From: Candidatus Sulfotelmatobacter sp.
GTDB lineage: Bacteria; Acidobacteriota; Terriglobia; Terriglobales; Acidobacteriaceae
Direction of reading: 5' to 3'
Assembly (NCBI GenBank): GCA_030041475.1
Contig: JASHNU010000102.1
Coordinates: forward strand, 1-60,780
Length of the DNA: 60,780 bases
Position numbers and translations under genes: made by a program. Position 1 is the first letter of the stretch; each line of letters begins with the position of its first letter. Shown here in pieces: positions 1 to 8,614 of this stretch. The notes beneath the pieces were generated by a model. The model was not told the origin of the DNA. It made no database searches and was given only the letters and a program-made list of their open reading frames with translations.

Positions 1-345
1 GTTGACAGGGGTCACCGTCACGCACCCCACGCGCACTTTCAGCCCTTGCGACGTGTTCACCGAGAGGCTGCCGTGGTCAAGGAGAAGTTCTCCCGCGTTG
101 TACTGCACGACCGATTCCGGGTTGATATCGACCGAAGAGCCAGTGGCTTCAATCCGGGCCATGGCGTTTTTCGGGACTTCGATGAGGTCATTCGCAAAAA
201 TAGCGCTCGATGCAGGAGCCGAATTCCCGTTCAGCAGGACACCGCCGCTGCTGCGCAGCATGGCAGGCGCGCTGTCTTGAGCCAGCAGAGACACGGGCAC
301 AAGCATGCTTAGCAGCAGACAAACGAGTTTGTGCTGTTGAAACAA
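1..345 (-). CDS. FecR-like secreted protein, N-terminal part (cut by window edge)
   Basis: This frame is open on the minus strand to the left edge of the window, so the C-terminus is missing. The first ~22 residues form a signal peptide ending in SLLAQ. The following stretch has the look of a FecR-type domain: 'GGVLLNG' followed by 'EVPKNAMARIEATGSSVDI' and 'GELLLDHGSLSVNT', the repeated short beta strands typical of this fold. FecR domains are usually periplasmic or secreted sensor modules, but in Acidobacteriota many stand alone and their role is unknown. I prefer a TTG start at 345, with AAGG seven bases upstream; an in-frame GTG at 369 is an alternative. Confidence 0.6.
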   Translation of the reverse strand, partial: MFQQHKLVCLLLSMLVPVSLLAQDSAPAMLRSSGGVLLNGNSAPASSAIFANDLIEVPKNAMARIEATGSSVDINPESVVQYNAGELLLDHGSLSVNTSQGLKVRVGCVTVTPVN

Positions 346-521
346 GCTCCGCCCTTCAGGTTGCCGCACGCCTTCTCTTGTCAGCTTAGCTTCGACTGAA
401 GGAGGCGACTATTGCCTCGCGTGGTGCCCAAGCGGGCGGTTGGCACAGGAGATGATCGGCATCAATCAGCCAGCCGAGCGTTTCTTCAAAATGCGTGTCT
501 GTTGACGTGCAGGCGCGGCTT

Positions 522-1037
522 TCAGCGCTCCGCCGACAAGCCGGCCTTGCGGCGTTCGCGCCGATTCTCGAGGATCACGTACAGCATATAAAGGACGATC
601 GCCAGATTGCCAACGAACACAGCGCAGCGCAGCAGCGTGATGCCTCGCAGAAGTTCGCGGATTTCCAGCGGCAGGAGCAGCGTGCCGGAAACAAATGCCA
701 CCCACTCCGCCCACGTGCGCTCCTTCCACAGACCGTAGGCCTCGGTGAAGCGCAGCGCCGCATAGGCAAAGGCGATGCGAGCGGCGGCCCAAAGGCGAGC
801 GTCGGTAACGCTGTCGGCGAAGTCGAGAAACATCTGGGCTGAGCGGCGGTCACTGCTGATATGGAACAGTGCAAGGAGACTTTCAGCGATCAGCCACAGA
901 TCTTTGTGAACCAGGGCGAGGGCACAGAAGCCCATCACCAGTACGAAAAGGCCTTTTACAAACTCGAAGAAGGCAACCGCCCGCAGCAAGCGCCGTTGAG
1001 TGCGGTGCGGGTCAGGCTTGGTTCCGGGCTGAAACAT
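522..1037 (-). CDS. DUF2127-family integral membrane protein
   Basis: About 171 residues from the ATG at 1037; a GTG at 1070 would add 11 residues, and neither has a clear ribosome site. There are four predicted membrane segments: one near the N-terminus around 'FFEFVKGLFVLVMGF', one around 'AARIAFAYAALRFTEAYGLW', one at 'WVAFVSGTLLLPLEI', and a last one ending in a basic 'ENRRERRKAG' tail. The conserved 'EAYGLWKER.WAEW' and 'PLEI.EL' pattern is that of the DUF2127 (predicted membrane protein) family. The function of that family is not known. It stands alone, convergent with the preceding gene and divergent from the efflux set that follows. Confidence 0.75.
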   Translation of the reverse strand: MFQPGTKPDPHRTQRRLLRAVAFFEFVKGLFVLVMGFCALALVHKDLWLIAESLLALFHISSDRRSAQMFLDFADSVTDARLWAAARIAFAYAALRFTEAYGLWKERTWAEWVAFVSGTLLLPLEIRELLRGITLLRCAVFVGNLAIVLYMLYVILENRRERRKAGLSAER

Positions 1038-1262
1038 GCGATCGCGGGATGACTCAAGGCAGAGTATCACGGGACAAAGAAATTGAGCCCTCTGTTACGC
1101 CGGGATTCCGTTGGACATGGAGATCCCCATTTTCGTTCCGGCCGCAGCGTTTCAGGATAAGCCCGCATCAAATCAGCTATGGGGCCAGGGCGCCGCTGTA
1201 TCCCCGTGGAGTGGTAAATTACTGCTTACAGTTATTCCTGCCTCATCCTGAAAGACAACAGG

Positions 1263-2504
1263 TTGGCATCGACGAACAACTCGAAGGCGCCGGCCCGCCG
1301 GCGGTGGACTTGGCCCGTTATCATTCTGGTCGCCGCAGCTCTGTTGTATTTCTCTTTCCATCGCGCGCCGCTGCGAGTGCACGCCGCCACCGTGCAGAGG
1401 GGGCCGATCCGCAGCCTGATTTCGACCAACGGCAAAATTGAGCCGGTCCAGAATTTCGAAGCGCACGCACCGGTTGCGACTACGGTGAAGCGCATCTTAG
1501 TAAAGGAAGGCGATCACGTACGCCGGGGCCAGCTGTTGCTTCAGCTCGACGATGCCGACATTCGAACTCAAGCGGCCCGCGCACTGGCCCAAGTGAAAAG
1601 CGCTCAGGCCGATCAATCCGCGCTGAAGACCGGAGGCACGCAGGAGGAACTCATTATCTTGAACGCGCAACTGGTGAAGGCCCGCAGCGCCCGCGATGCA
1701 GCCCAGCACAACGTGGATGCTCTGCGCCATCTCCAGCAAGAGGGCGCTGCTTCTTCAGGCGAGCTTCGCCAGGCTGAAGACACCCTCGCGAGTGCACAGG
1801 CTGACGTCACGCAGTGGCAGCAGAAGCTGAACGACCGTTACTCGCAACCTGAAGTGGCCCGCATTCAGGCCCAAGCATCTGCAGCACAAGCCGCTTACGA
1901 TGCCGCGGAGGACGCGCTCAGCAAGTCGACGGTTCGCGCGCCGTTCGACGGGGTCGTCTATTCCCTGCCCGTCAAGCAGGGAGCGTTCGTTCAGGCCGGC
2001 GACCTGCTGCTGCAGGAAGCGGACCTGTCGCGAGTTATGGTGCGCGCTTTTGTCGACGAGCCCGACATTGGTCGTCTTCTCCCTGGACAGAAAGTCGAGG
2101 TTACGTGGGATGCCTTGCCCGGCCGCACCTGGACCGGCTCGGTCACGGGCGTTCCGTCCACGGTTAAGCCTCGACTCAACCGCAATATTGGCGAGACCAC
2201 TTGCGCCGTCGACAACCACGATCTCCGGCTTCTGCCCAACGTCAACGTGAACGTGACCATCCTGGTCGCAGAGCACGACAACGTCCTCACTCTCGAACGC
2301 GACGCTCTGCGCGCCGAAGACAGCAAACTCTACGTCTACCAGATCGTCAACGACCGTCTGAAGCGGCAGCCGGTCGAAATTTCCCTGCAGAATCTCACGC
2401 GCGTCGAGATCACCTCCGGGCTTGCTGAAGGCGCGCTCGTCGCACTGTCCGCAGAAGAATCCAAGCCGCTCTCTGACAATGCTGCCGTCACGGTGGTTCA
2501 CTAG
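1263..2504 (+). CDS. HlyD/RND-type periplasmic adaptor (membrane fusion protein)
   Basis: 413 residues. An N-terminal membrane anchor ('WPVIILVAAALLYFSF', about residues 17-33) is followed by the biotinyl-lipoyl half motif 'VKEGDHVRRGQLLLQLDD', a long Ala/Gln-rich alpha-helical hairpin (about 100-200), the second lipoyl half ('STVRAPFDGVVYSLPVKQG'), and beta-barrel and membrane-proximal domains. Such adaptors bridge an inner-membrane ABC or RND pump to a TolC channel. The start is a TTG with only a weak upstream site; the frame is closed by a stop at 1215, so little extension is possible. It is followed after 3 nt by the TPR gene and then a TolC gene, probably one operon. No pump gene is present in the window, so the substrate cannot be inferred. 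Confidence 0.9.
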   Translation: MASTNNSKAPARRRWTWPVIILVAAALLYFSFHRAPLRVHAATVQRGPIRSLISTNGKIEPVQNFEAHAPVATTVKRILVKEGDHVRRGQLLLQLDDADIRTQAARALAQVKSAQADQSALKTGGTQEELIILNAQLVKARSARDAAQHNVDALRHLQQEGAASSGELRQAEDTLASAQADVTQWQQKLNDRYSQPEVARIQAQASAAQAAYDAAEDALSKSTVRAPFDGVVYSLPVKQGAFVQAGDLLLQEADLSRVMVRAFVDEPDIGRLLPGQKVEVTWDALPGRTWTGSVTGVPSTVKPRLNRNIGETTCAVDNHDLRLLPNVNVNVTILVAEHDNVLTLERDALRAEDSKLYVYQIVNDRLKRQPVEISLQNLTRVEITSGLAEGALVALSAEESKPLSDNAAVTVVH

Positions 2505-2507
2505 GGC

Positions 2508-3479
2508 ATGTCGACATCTGCGTCAGGTGCTTTCTCGCTAATTGCGTCTTTTCTGGTTTTCGCTTGTCCATTCGCCCAGGCCGCCACTTCTCCGCGGGAA
2601 ATGCTCGCCTCCGGCCGCGTGGATGAAGCCATCCAGACCTTGGAGCAGCAGACTGGCCGCTACTCAACGGACGACGCTGCTTACAACCTGCTGTGCCGTG
2701 CTTACTTCATGATCGAGGACTGGGACCATGGTATCCCTGCGTGCGTTCGCGCCCGTGACCTCGATCCGGCGAATAGCCTCTACCAGCTCTGGCTCGGGCG
2801 CATCTACGGGGAAAAAGCATCACATATCGGATTCCTGTTTGCCGTTGGTCTGGTTAAGAAAGTCCGCACAGCGTTTGAGCGTGCAGTTGAACTCGATCCC
2901 AAGAACTGGGAGGCGCGCACCGATCTCGCTGAGTTCTATCTCGAGGCTCCCGGGATTGTCGGCGGCGGCAAGGAGAAAGCCCGCGCTCAGTCTGACGCTT
3001 TGATGTCCCTGAATCCGGGTATGGCGCACTGGGTCGCGGCCCGCATCGCGGAAAAGAACAAAGACCCCGTTACTGCCGAACGTGAACTTCGCGCCGCCGT
3101 CGTCGCCAGCCACTCTGGCGTGCGCGCCTGGCTGGACCTGGCCGGCTTTCTGCGCCGCGCCGGCCGCTTCGAGGAAATGGAGCAGGCCCTGCGCAATCTG
3201 GGGACAGCACCCATCGACCACCCGCCTGCCTTGCTCGATGGCGCCAACATGCTGCTTCGTACCAGCCGCGACCTGCCACTCGCGGTACGACTTGTACAGC
3301 GCTACTTTTCCAACGGCCCGGTCGAAGAAGCGCCCGCTTTCAAAGCGTACGATCTGCTTGGGCAGTTGCTCGAGAAACAGGGTGACCGTAAATCCGCCGC
3401 CGAGGAATTCCGCGCCGCTCTGGCGCTCTCTCATGGGTACACGCGTGCTCAGGAAGATTTGAAGCGGATCGAACGCTGA
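2508..3479 (+). CDS. Secreted tetratricopeptide-repeat protein
   Basis: 323 residues, starting 3 nt after the adaptor stop, so translationally coupled. The first ~26 residues form a signal peptide ('FSLIASFLVFACPFAQAA'). The rest is made of TPR-like helical repeats: 'LLCRAYFMIEDWDHGIPACVRARDLDP', then 'AFERAVELDPKNWEARTDLAEFY', and at the C-terminus 'LLGQLLEKQGDRKSAAEEFR'. The middle has the Gly-rich 'LEAPGIVGGGKEKA' loop often seen in bacterial secreted TPR proteins. Placed between the adaptor and the outer-membrane channel genes, it may act as a periplasmic assembly or scaffold factor for the exporter. That role is inference from position; no enzymatic motif is visible. Confidence 0.8.
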   Translation: MSTSASGAFSLIASFLVFACPFAQAATSPREMLASGRVDEAIQTLEQQTGRYSTDDAAYNLLCRAYFMIEDWDHGIPACVRARDLDPANSLYQLWLGRIYGEKASHIGFLFAVGLVKKVRTAFERAVELDPKNWEARTDLAEFYLEAPGIVGGGKEKARAQSDALMSLNPGMAHWVAARIAEKNKDPVTAERELRAAVVASHSGVRAWLDLAGFLRRAGRFEEMEQALRNLGTAPIDHPPALLDGANMLLRTSRDLPLAVRLVQRYFSNGPVEEAPAFKAYDLLGQLLEKQGDRKSAAEEFRAALALSHGYTRAQEDLKRIER

Positions 3480-3619
3480 AACGCTGGCGGGTGTCAGGAC
3501 TCTCCCGATCGTTGCGCAGTTCCGGCCGGAATCCGTTCCGCCACTCCCATCCGCGATTTAGAATTCGGCTGCATCCATTTGTTCATAAAATCTCTAGAGA
3601 TCACTTTGGAAGGACTGCG

Positions 3620-4978
3620 ATGACCAACTCATGCCGCGGTAGGCGCTGTGCGAAATGGATTCTGGCGGTTCTTTTCTTTCCGCTGTCGTTGCTGGGCGAG
3701 CCACTTCCGCTCAAGCGCGCGGTTGAACTCGCGCTGGCTCACGCCACCGGCGTTGCCATCGCCGCGGCCGACGTGCAACAGGCCTCCGCTGGTTACCGCG
3801 AAATGCGCGACGCCTACATTCCCCAATTCACGGTGGGTGCCGGGCTTGGTCCCCCTTCGTATGGCTTTCCGCTCACTCTCGCCGGGCAGCCCCCTTCGCT
3901 TTTCAATCTCAACATGCAGTCGGCCTTGCTCAACTTTGGTATGCGCGATTACCTCCAGGCAGCTCGAGCCGATATCACCGTTGCTTCTCTTAAGAGCAAA
4001 GATACCCGCGACCAGCTTATCCAGGACACCGTTCTCAGCTACGCCGAACTGAATAAATGGGAACAGCGTCTCGCTCGGCTGCAGGACACCGCCGTCGAAA
4101 CCGACAAGATGCAGGCCGCAGTTGCCGATCGCGTCAAAGAGGGCGTGGACAGCGAACTTGACGGGACCCGCGCACGTCTCTCCGTCGCCCGCGTCCGCCT
4201 GAGAATTGCCGAAGCCCAGGGCGCAGCCGACGTGCTCCGCGAACATCTTTCCAAGCTGACCGGGCTTCGGGCCGTCGACATCCAAACTGAGCCCGACACT
4301 CTGCCTGATTTTCCGCCCGCACCGCCGGATGCTTCTATCCCGGCCCAGGCTGCAGAGTCCAGTCCGGCTGCCAAAGCTGCAGTGGAACATGCTCGCGCGC
4401 AGTACTTCCGCGCAGAAGCCGAGCATCGCGCCTTGTGGCCTACGTTCGACCTGGCCGGGCAATATGCGTTACTTTCAACCTTCAACAACTTTCAGGATTA
4501 CTACATCCCCGAAAAGGAGTGCAGCACGTCGCTGGGGACGTTTCTGTGCCCCAACGGAGGCTTCCGCCAGAATAACGTCACGATCGGCATCTCGATCCGC
4601 TTGCCGCTGTTCAATGCCTCGCAACGTGCCCGGGCTCAGGCCGCCGACGCCGACGCGCTGAAAGCCAGCAAGCAGGCCGTTGCCGCCCGCAATCAGGCTT
4701 CAGAAGAAACGCTTCGCCTCGAGCGCACCGTCGCTCAAATGCAAGCCGCGCGCGACGTCGCCGAACTGGAGTACGAAATCGCGCAGAAGAATCTGGCCGC
4801 CGTTCCGGCCCGCATGGATGCGGGCACGGCCACCTTGCACGACCTTGACGATGCCCGCACCCGCGCCAGCGAGCGCTTCATCGCCCTCCAGGACGTGACC
4901 TTCGAGCTCCAGCGCGCCCAGCTCGGCTTGCTGCGATCCACTGGAGACTTGGAAAAGTGGGCCCTGCGTGCGCCGTGA
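3620..4978 (+). CDS. TolC-family outer-membrane efflux channel
   Basis: 452 residues from the ATG at 3620, chosen because GGAAGGA lies just upstream at 3608-3614 and a signal peptide follows at once ('WILAVLFFPLSLLGE'). The frame is open further upstream to 3491. The mature part shows the TolC duplication: 'LKRAVELALAHATGVAIAAADVQQA' helices, beta segments 'PQFTVGAGLG' and 'LFNLNMQSALLNFG', long coiled helices, then a second half with 'PTFDLAGQYALLSTFNN', 'NVTIGISIRLPLFNASQRA' and a final helical hairpin ending 'LGLLRSTGDLEKWAL'. It forms the outer-membrane exit duct for the adaptor encoded upstream; the intergenic gap to the TPR gene is 140 nt, so it may also have its own promoter. Confidence 0.92.
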   Translation: MTNSCRGRRCAKWILAVLFFPLSLLGEPLPLKRAVELALAHATGVAIAAADVQQASAGYREMRDAYIPQFTVGAGLGPPSYGFPLTLAGQPPSLFNLNMQSALLNFGMRDYLQAARADITVASLKSKDTRDQLIQDTVLSYAELNKWEQRLARLQDTAVETDKMQAAVADRVKEGVDSELDGTRARLSVARVRLRIAEAQGAADVLREHLSKLTGLRAVDIQTEPDTLPDFPPAPPDASIPAQAAESSPAAKAAVEHARAQYFRAEAEHRALWPTFDLAGQYALLSTFNNFQDYYIPEKECSTSLGTFLCPNGGFRQNNVTIGISIRLPLFNASQRARAQAADADALKASKQAVAARNQASEETLRLERTVAQMQAARDVAELEYEIAQKNLAAVPARMDAGTATLHDLDDARTRASERFIALQDVTFELQRAQLGLLRSTGDLEKWALRAP

Positions 4979-5069
4979 CGCAAAACAGCGAGCGGCTTGG
5001 CACAATTGTCAGTGCTAGTGACGGCACCGTAAGAGCACGGCTCGAGTCGTACCGAGATGAGCAAGGGGA

Positions 5070-5363
5070 TTACAACTTTCCGCGCAATGTTTTTACAACC
5101 TGCCGGATAGCTTTCTCATTCCGCCGATAGCGGCGCCAGAGCCCTTGCTTCGTGGCCTCCACGAGCCCCGCTTTGGTCAGGACGGCCATGTGATGGGAGA
5201 TGGTCGCTTGCGATAGCTGTATCCGCGCTTCTATGTCTCCCGCACATAAGCACGCGGCAGACCCGGGCGATTTCGCATTCTCCCGCAGTTCGCGCAGAAT
5301 GCGTCGCCGGGTCGGATCAGCAATGGCATGAAGTGTGCGGTCCAGCGAATCGTCGGCAGACAT
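5070..5363 (-). CDS. ArsR-family winged-helix transcriptional regulator
   Basis: 97 residues, close to the usual ArsR size. It has 'LHAIADPTRRRILREL' (helix 1-2), the recognition helix 'LSQATISHHMAVLTKAGLV' and the wing 'GLWRRYRRN'. A Cys-x-Cys pair in 'AACLCAGDI' sits where arsenic/antimony-sensing ArsR proteins carry their CVC motif, so metal or thiol sensing is possible, but the sequence is not the canonical ELCVCDL and no arsenic gene is nearby. It lies 15 nt downstream of the SPOR gene on the same strand, most likely in one transcript; no separate ribosome site is visible. Confidence 0.88.
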   Translation of the reverse strand: MSADDSLDRTLHAIADPTRRRILRELRENAKSPGSAACLCAGDIEARIQLSQATISHHMAVLTKAGLVEATKQGLWRRYRRNEKAIRQVVKTLRGKL

Positions 5364-5378
5364 GGTGAATAGAAATAG

Positions 5379-5981
5379 CTACTTCTTCACGATCGGGTTA
5401 TACCCGTCGGCGATCAGGCGTGTGCGCATAGCCTCGGCGTCTTTGATGTCGGCAAACGGGCCCACTTGCACCCGCAGTAATTTATCCGCCGTTGCCGGCG
5501 CTACAAATGCCGCGTAATCCTTCTTCTTGAGAGCATCCACGAGCGCGTCGGCATCTTCCTGCTTGCTGACCGCAGCCACCTGCACAAAGTATCCTGAGGT
5601 GGGCACCAGGCCAACCGGCTCGGTCGGTTGCGCCGGGGCAGCTTGCGCAGGCGCAGTCGCCGTGCTCGGATTCGCCTGCGCGGTTGTCGTATCCGTTTTC
5701 GCATCCGTGGGCGATGGCGACAATTGCGGGCTGGCTTCCTTCTGCTCGACCGACTTATAGAACGTCATCGGCGGTGTCGCCGGGGCCGCTGTCGAGTTGA
5801 CTTTGCTCGGAGCGGGCTGCGAGGGGATAGCTGCACTGGCAGCAGCGATCGCCGGTTCCGACTTGCGTCCGAGCGAATAGCCGAGGGCAAAGAACAACGC
5901 GCAAACCCCAACCAAGCCAAAAAACAACACCAGCAGCTTGCCTGTCCCCAGTGTAATTTCAGTATCTTCAGACGCAGCCAT
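5379..5981 (-). CDS. SPOR-domain membrane-anchored protein
   Basis: 200 residues. One membrane segment (about 14-36, 'LVLFFGLVGVCALFFALGY') is followed by a long Ala/Pro/Ser/Thr-rich spacer and a C-terminal SPOR domain from about residue 129 ('SGYFVQVAAVSKQEDADAL' ... 'LLRVQVGPFADIKDAEAM'). SPOR domains bind peptidoglycan stripped of stem peptides and are found on division-site proteins such as FtsN and DamX; topology (short cytoplasmic tail, one TM, extended periplasmic linker) matches. The start at 5981 is supported by GGGGAG seven bases upstream. The ArsR gene follows closely. Confidence 0.9.
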   Translation of the reverse strand: MAASEDTEITLGTGKLLVLFFGLVGVCALFFALGYSLGRKSEPAIAAASAAIPSQPAPSKVNSTAAPATPPMTFYKSVEQKEASPQLSPSPTDAKTDTTTAQANPSTATAPAQAAPAQPTEPVGLVPTSGYFVQVAAVSKQEDADALVDALKKKDYAAFVAPATADKLLRVQVGPFADIKDAEAMRTRLIADGYNPIVKK

Positions 5982-6134
5982 GTTTCAACTCCCCACGTCT
6001 CATTCCAACTTCAGCGCGCAACTAAAAGCTAATCCAAAGATTCCTTTTCCGATATTGGTTGTCATTCCGAGCGCAGATTGATCGCGCGAGGAACCCGCCT
6101 TTGCTCAACAGCGCCCTGAACAGAACCCACCCTG

Positions 6135-6938
6135 CTACGTCTTCCCTGCCGGTGCCGCCGGCACATTGTCCCCAGCCTTTGCGAGCAGCTTCTGGATCCC
6201 GGAGAAGAAATCGACCGGCACAGGAAACACCACGGTCGTATTTTTCTCCACGCCAATTTCAGTCAGCGTCTGCAAATAACGCAGCTGCACGCTCACCGGC
6301 TCGCCCGAGAGCAAATGCGCTGCATCCACCAACCGCTGCGCCGCCGAGAACTCGCCTTCCGCGTGAATAATCTTCGACCGCTTCTCGCGCTCTGCCTCGG
6401 CTTGCTTCGCCATCGCGCGCAGCATCGACTCCGGCAGATCCACCTGCTTGACCTCGACGTTGGTCACCTTCACGCCCCACGGTGACGTGTGGGTATCGAG
6501 AATGCTCTGCAGCCGCAGATTGATCTTGTCACGATGCGCCAGCAACTCGTCGAGTTCCTGCTCGCCCAGAACCGAGCGCAGCGTAGTCTGGGCGAACTGC
6601 GAAGTCTGATAAACGTAGTTCGAAACCTGCACCACTGCCTGCCGCGGCTCAATCACACGCAGAAAGATCACCGCGTTCACCTTCAGCGTCACGTTATCGC
6701 GCGTGATGATGTCCTGCGGCGGCACCTCCAGCGCCTCCTGCCGCAGCGACACGCGCACCATGCGGTCGATCGGCGCGAAGACCAGAATTATTCCTGGCCC
6801 CTTGGCCACCGGCAGGAGCCGGCCGAGCCGGAAGATCACGCCGCGCTCGTACTCCGCCAGAATCTTGATGGAACTCAGCAGGTAGATGGCAACGACGATG
6901 ATTGCAATAGTGCCAAAGCCAAAACCGAATGCTTCCAC
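6135..6938 (-). CDS. Slipin / stomatin-like SPFH-domain membrane protein
   Basis: 267 residues using the GTG at 6938, which has GGAGG (6944-6948) five bases upstream; the frame continues to a GTG at 6950 that would place that site inside the gene. A hydrophobic N-terminus ('[19 protein letters not shown]') precedes the SPFH core: '[15 protein letters not shown]', '[19 protein letters not shown]', and '[15 protein letters not shown]'. Slipins form oligomeric scaffolds in the inner membrane and are often paired with an NfeD protease or serine protease; no such partner is next to it here. A probable promoter lies in 6951-7080, shared with no divergent gene. Confidence 0.93.
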   Translation of the reverse strand: MEAFGFGFGTIAIIVVAIYLLSSIKILAEYERGVIFRLGRLLPVAKGPGIILVFAPIDRMVRVSLRQEALEVPPQDIITRDNVTLKVNAVIFLRVIEPRQAVVQVSNYVYQTSQFAQTTLRSVLGEQELDELLAHRDKINLRLQSILDTHTSPWGVKVTNVEVKQVDLPESMLRAMAKQAEAEREKRSKIIHAEGEFSAAQRLVDAAHLLSGEPVSVQLRYLQTLTEIGVEKNTTVVFPVPVDFFSGIQKLLAKAGDNVPAAPAGKT

Positions 6939-7083
6939 GGCAGCCTCCACGATCGCAACGTCAATAACACACTCCTACCGCGGATTGTATAGCAGCGGGA
7001 AGAAAGGAGCGCGCTTTTCGCGTGCTCCAGGTTGCTTGGCTTGATGCGCCGACTGCGAAAATGGAAAGTGCGCCAGGCCGGCG

Positions 7084-7459
7084 TTAAGTCCGGTCCGGAT
7101 CAATCGCCTGGTCCATGTAAATCCACAGCACCCGCGCCACCCAGGTTAGAACCGGCGCCGGCGCCAGCGCCAAAAACAAGACAATTCCTCCAACCGTGCT
7201 CTTGACCACCGGCCACTTGAGGACTTCCCAGACCGTTGCGGCCAGCACGGCAATCGCGCCCACACCCAAGCCATATCCGATGTACATCGCGCCCAGAAAA
7301 TACCCCGGCTCGCGCTCGAACTTCAGATTGCAGAACAAACACCTCATCATACATCGGAGGAAAAAGCCAGATCGATCGGTGGAATATCTTCCCCGTGCGG
7401 CAGCGCGGACAGAGCGCCCGTAGAATCCCGCGCATGGCGGAAACGTTGGCGCGCTGCAT
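7084..7459 (-). pseudogene. DUF983-family membrane protein with a single-base frameshift
   Basis: The N-terminal part reads 'MRGILRALCPRCRTGKIFHRS' and 'LFPPMYD' in one frame. The continuation 'RCLFCNLKFEREPGYFLGAMY' and two membrane helices lie in another frame, to the stop at 7084. Together they match the DUF983 layout: two CxxC zinc-ribbon halves, then 'FEREPGYFLGA.YI.Y' and two TM segments. The switch occurs around 7343-7351, where one extra base is present; removing it gives a 124-aa protein of normal size. It may be a real pseudogene, a sequencing indel, or (least likely) programmed frameshifting. Start ATG at 7459 or 7435; no strong ribosome site. Confidence 0.7.
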
Positions 7460-7530
7460 GGAATGGAGTCTAACAGGCAGAGTTCTGGAACGGCTGCGCG
7501 CAGTTCAACCTGCAAAAACTCAGGGCAGTC

Positions 7531-8295
7531 CTACGATCCTGCCTTCGCCATCTGGATGCGGCTGGCATCGACGATGACGTCGCGCTGAATCTCCATCTCA
7601 ATCGAAGTGCCCACATCGAGCTTGACGTCCGGACCATGCTTTAGCAAGGCCCACGCCACTCCCGCCGCCAGTCCCGCGCCTCCGCCGATGCGCGCACCGT
7701 TCAAGCCGCCCGCCGCCGCCCCGGCAATGCCGCCTGCTGTGCCGGCAACAGCCGCGTCTTTCACGGAATCCTCCACGCGCTGGCCGGTATCCTTGTCCTG
7801 CTGAATCGTCCCTTCTGAATCCTTCACGCCCTTGTCGTCCGCGCCCGGCGTCCTCTCCACAGATCCTGGCAGCATTACCGTGTAGCCAGTGGGGTAAATC
7901 ATCGAGGTGAAGTGAATCAAAATTTCGGCCCGTTTCTTCGAGCGCCCCGCGGGCTCGCTGTGCATGATTTTGCCCTGAATGTAGGTTCCCGCCGGAATAA
8001 GAATGCGCTCATTTAGCACGAACGGAAACACCGTCTCAGCATATACCGCGTCGCCCTCGCGTGCGTTCTTGGTCGAGATGGCCTGCTTCAGCGACAGCGG
8101 AATCTTCGACCCGGCAGGAATCACCAGCGCATTCGGATCGTGCGGGTGTCCCACTTCTTTCTGGTCTTGGGAGACGTGGACATCTTGAGATTCGCCAGCC
8201 TGATCGGAGTTGTTCGGCTTCGTCGTGTCCGCAGTCTGCCCCAACGCCACCCCGGAAGCCAGCAGCAAGGTCCCAAGAAAACGCATCGATATCAC
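7531..8295 (-). CDS. Secreted protein with glycine-zipper segment, unknown function
   Basis: 254 residues. The GTG at 8295 is preferred over the internal ATG at 8286 because GGGAGG sits six bases ahead of it. A signal peptide ('FLGTLLLASGVALGQ') leads into a polar region, then a beta-rich part with 'ALVIPAGSKIPLSLKQAIST', 'GDAVYAETVFPFVLNERIL' and 'IPAGTYIQGKIM'. This last pattern recalls the C-terminal domain of TrbI/VirB10-type proteins, but I would not assign it to that family. Residues ~185-215 are a Gly/Ala zipper ('AGGIAGAAAGGLNGARIGGG') that could insert in a membrane. It is probably an envelope protein. Divergent from the gene at 8615. Confidence 0.8.
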   Translation of the reverse strand: MISMRFLGTLLLASGVALGQTADTTKPNNSDQAGESQDVHVSQDQKEVGHPHDPNALVIPAGSKIPLSLKQAISTKNAREGDAVYAETVFPFVLNERILIPAGTYIQGKIMHSEPAGRSKKRAEILIHFTSMIYPTGYTVMLPGSVERTPGADDKGVKDSEGTIQQDKDTGQRVEDSVKDAAVAGTAGGIAGAAAGGLNGARIGGGAGLAAGVAWALLKHGPDVKLDVGTSIEMEIQRDVIVDASRIQMAKAGS

Positions 8296-8614
8296 TCAGC
8301 ACCTCCCAAAGCGCCCCTTATCGGGTACATCCAACGAGGCTTACATCGAACAAAGCTTACTACGGATTTAGCCGCTAGGATGCAGGGTTTGTGGCGGAAG
8401 TTATCTTGTGGCACGCGAGTTCTAGCGAGTGTAATCGCCTGATACCGTCAGCCAGACTCAGGTCCGCGTTGGGAAAATCAGCGTCGACGCCAAACCTCGT
8501 GGTCCTAACGCAACGTGTGTGGCGGTTCAATAAACCGAAGTAACGTGCGTGTGACCCCCGTCATTCCGTGCTACCAACTCCCTCACTTAACATCTTTCAT
8601 TGTGGAGGACCGGT
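8296..8614. promoter_or_regulatory. Divergent intergenic region with paired direct repeats and a palindrome
   Basis: A 319-bp gap between two divergently transcribed envelope genes with no open frame of its own. It contains AACGTGTGTG at 8512-8521 and AACGTGCGTG at 8542-8551, the same sequence with one change, spaced 30 bp (about three helical turns). Between them lies the small inverted repeat CGGTT-CAATA-AACCG at 8523-8537. This arrangement looks like a regulator-binding region upstream of the plus-strand gene, whose ribosome site GGAGG is at 8604-8608. No sigma-70 hexamers are convincing. Confidence 0.4.

Noticed and set aside
7343-7351. Programmed frameshifting in the DUF983 gene
   Set aside because: No slippery heptamer or downstream structure is evident, and two other single-base breaks in the window favour indel or decay.
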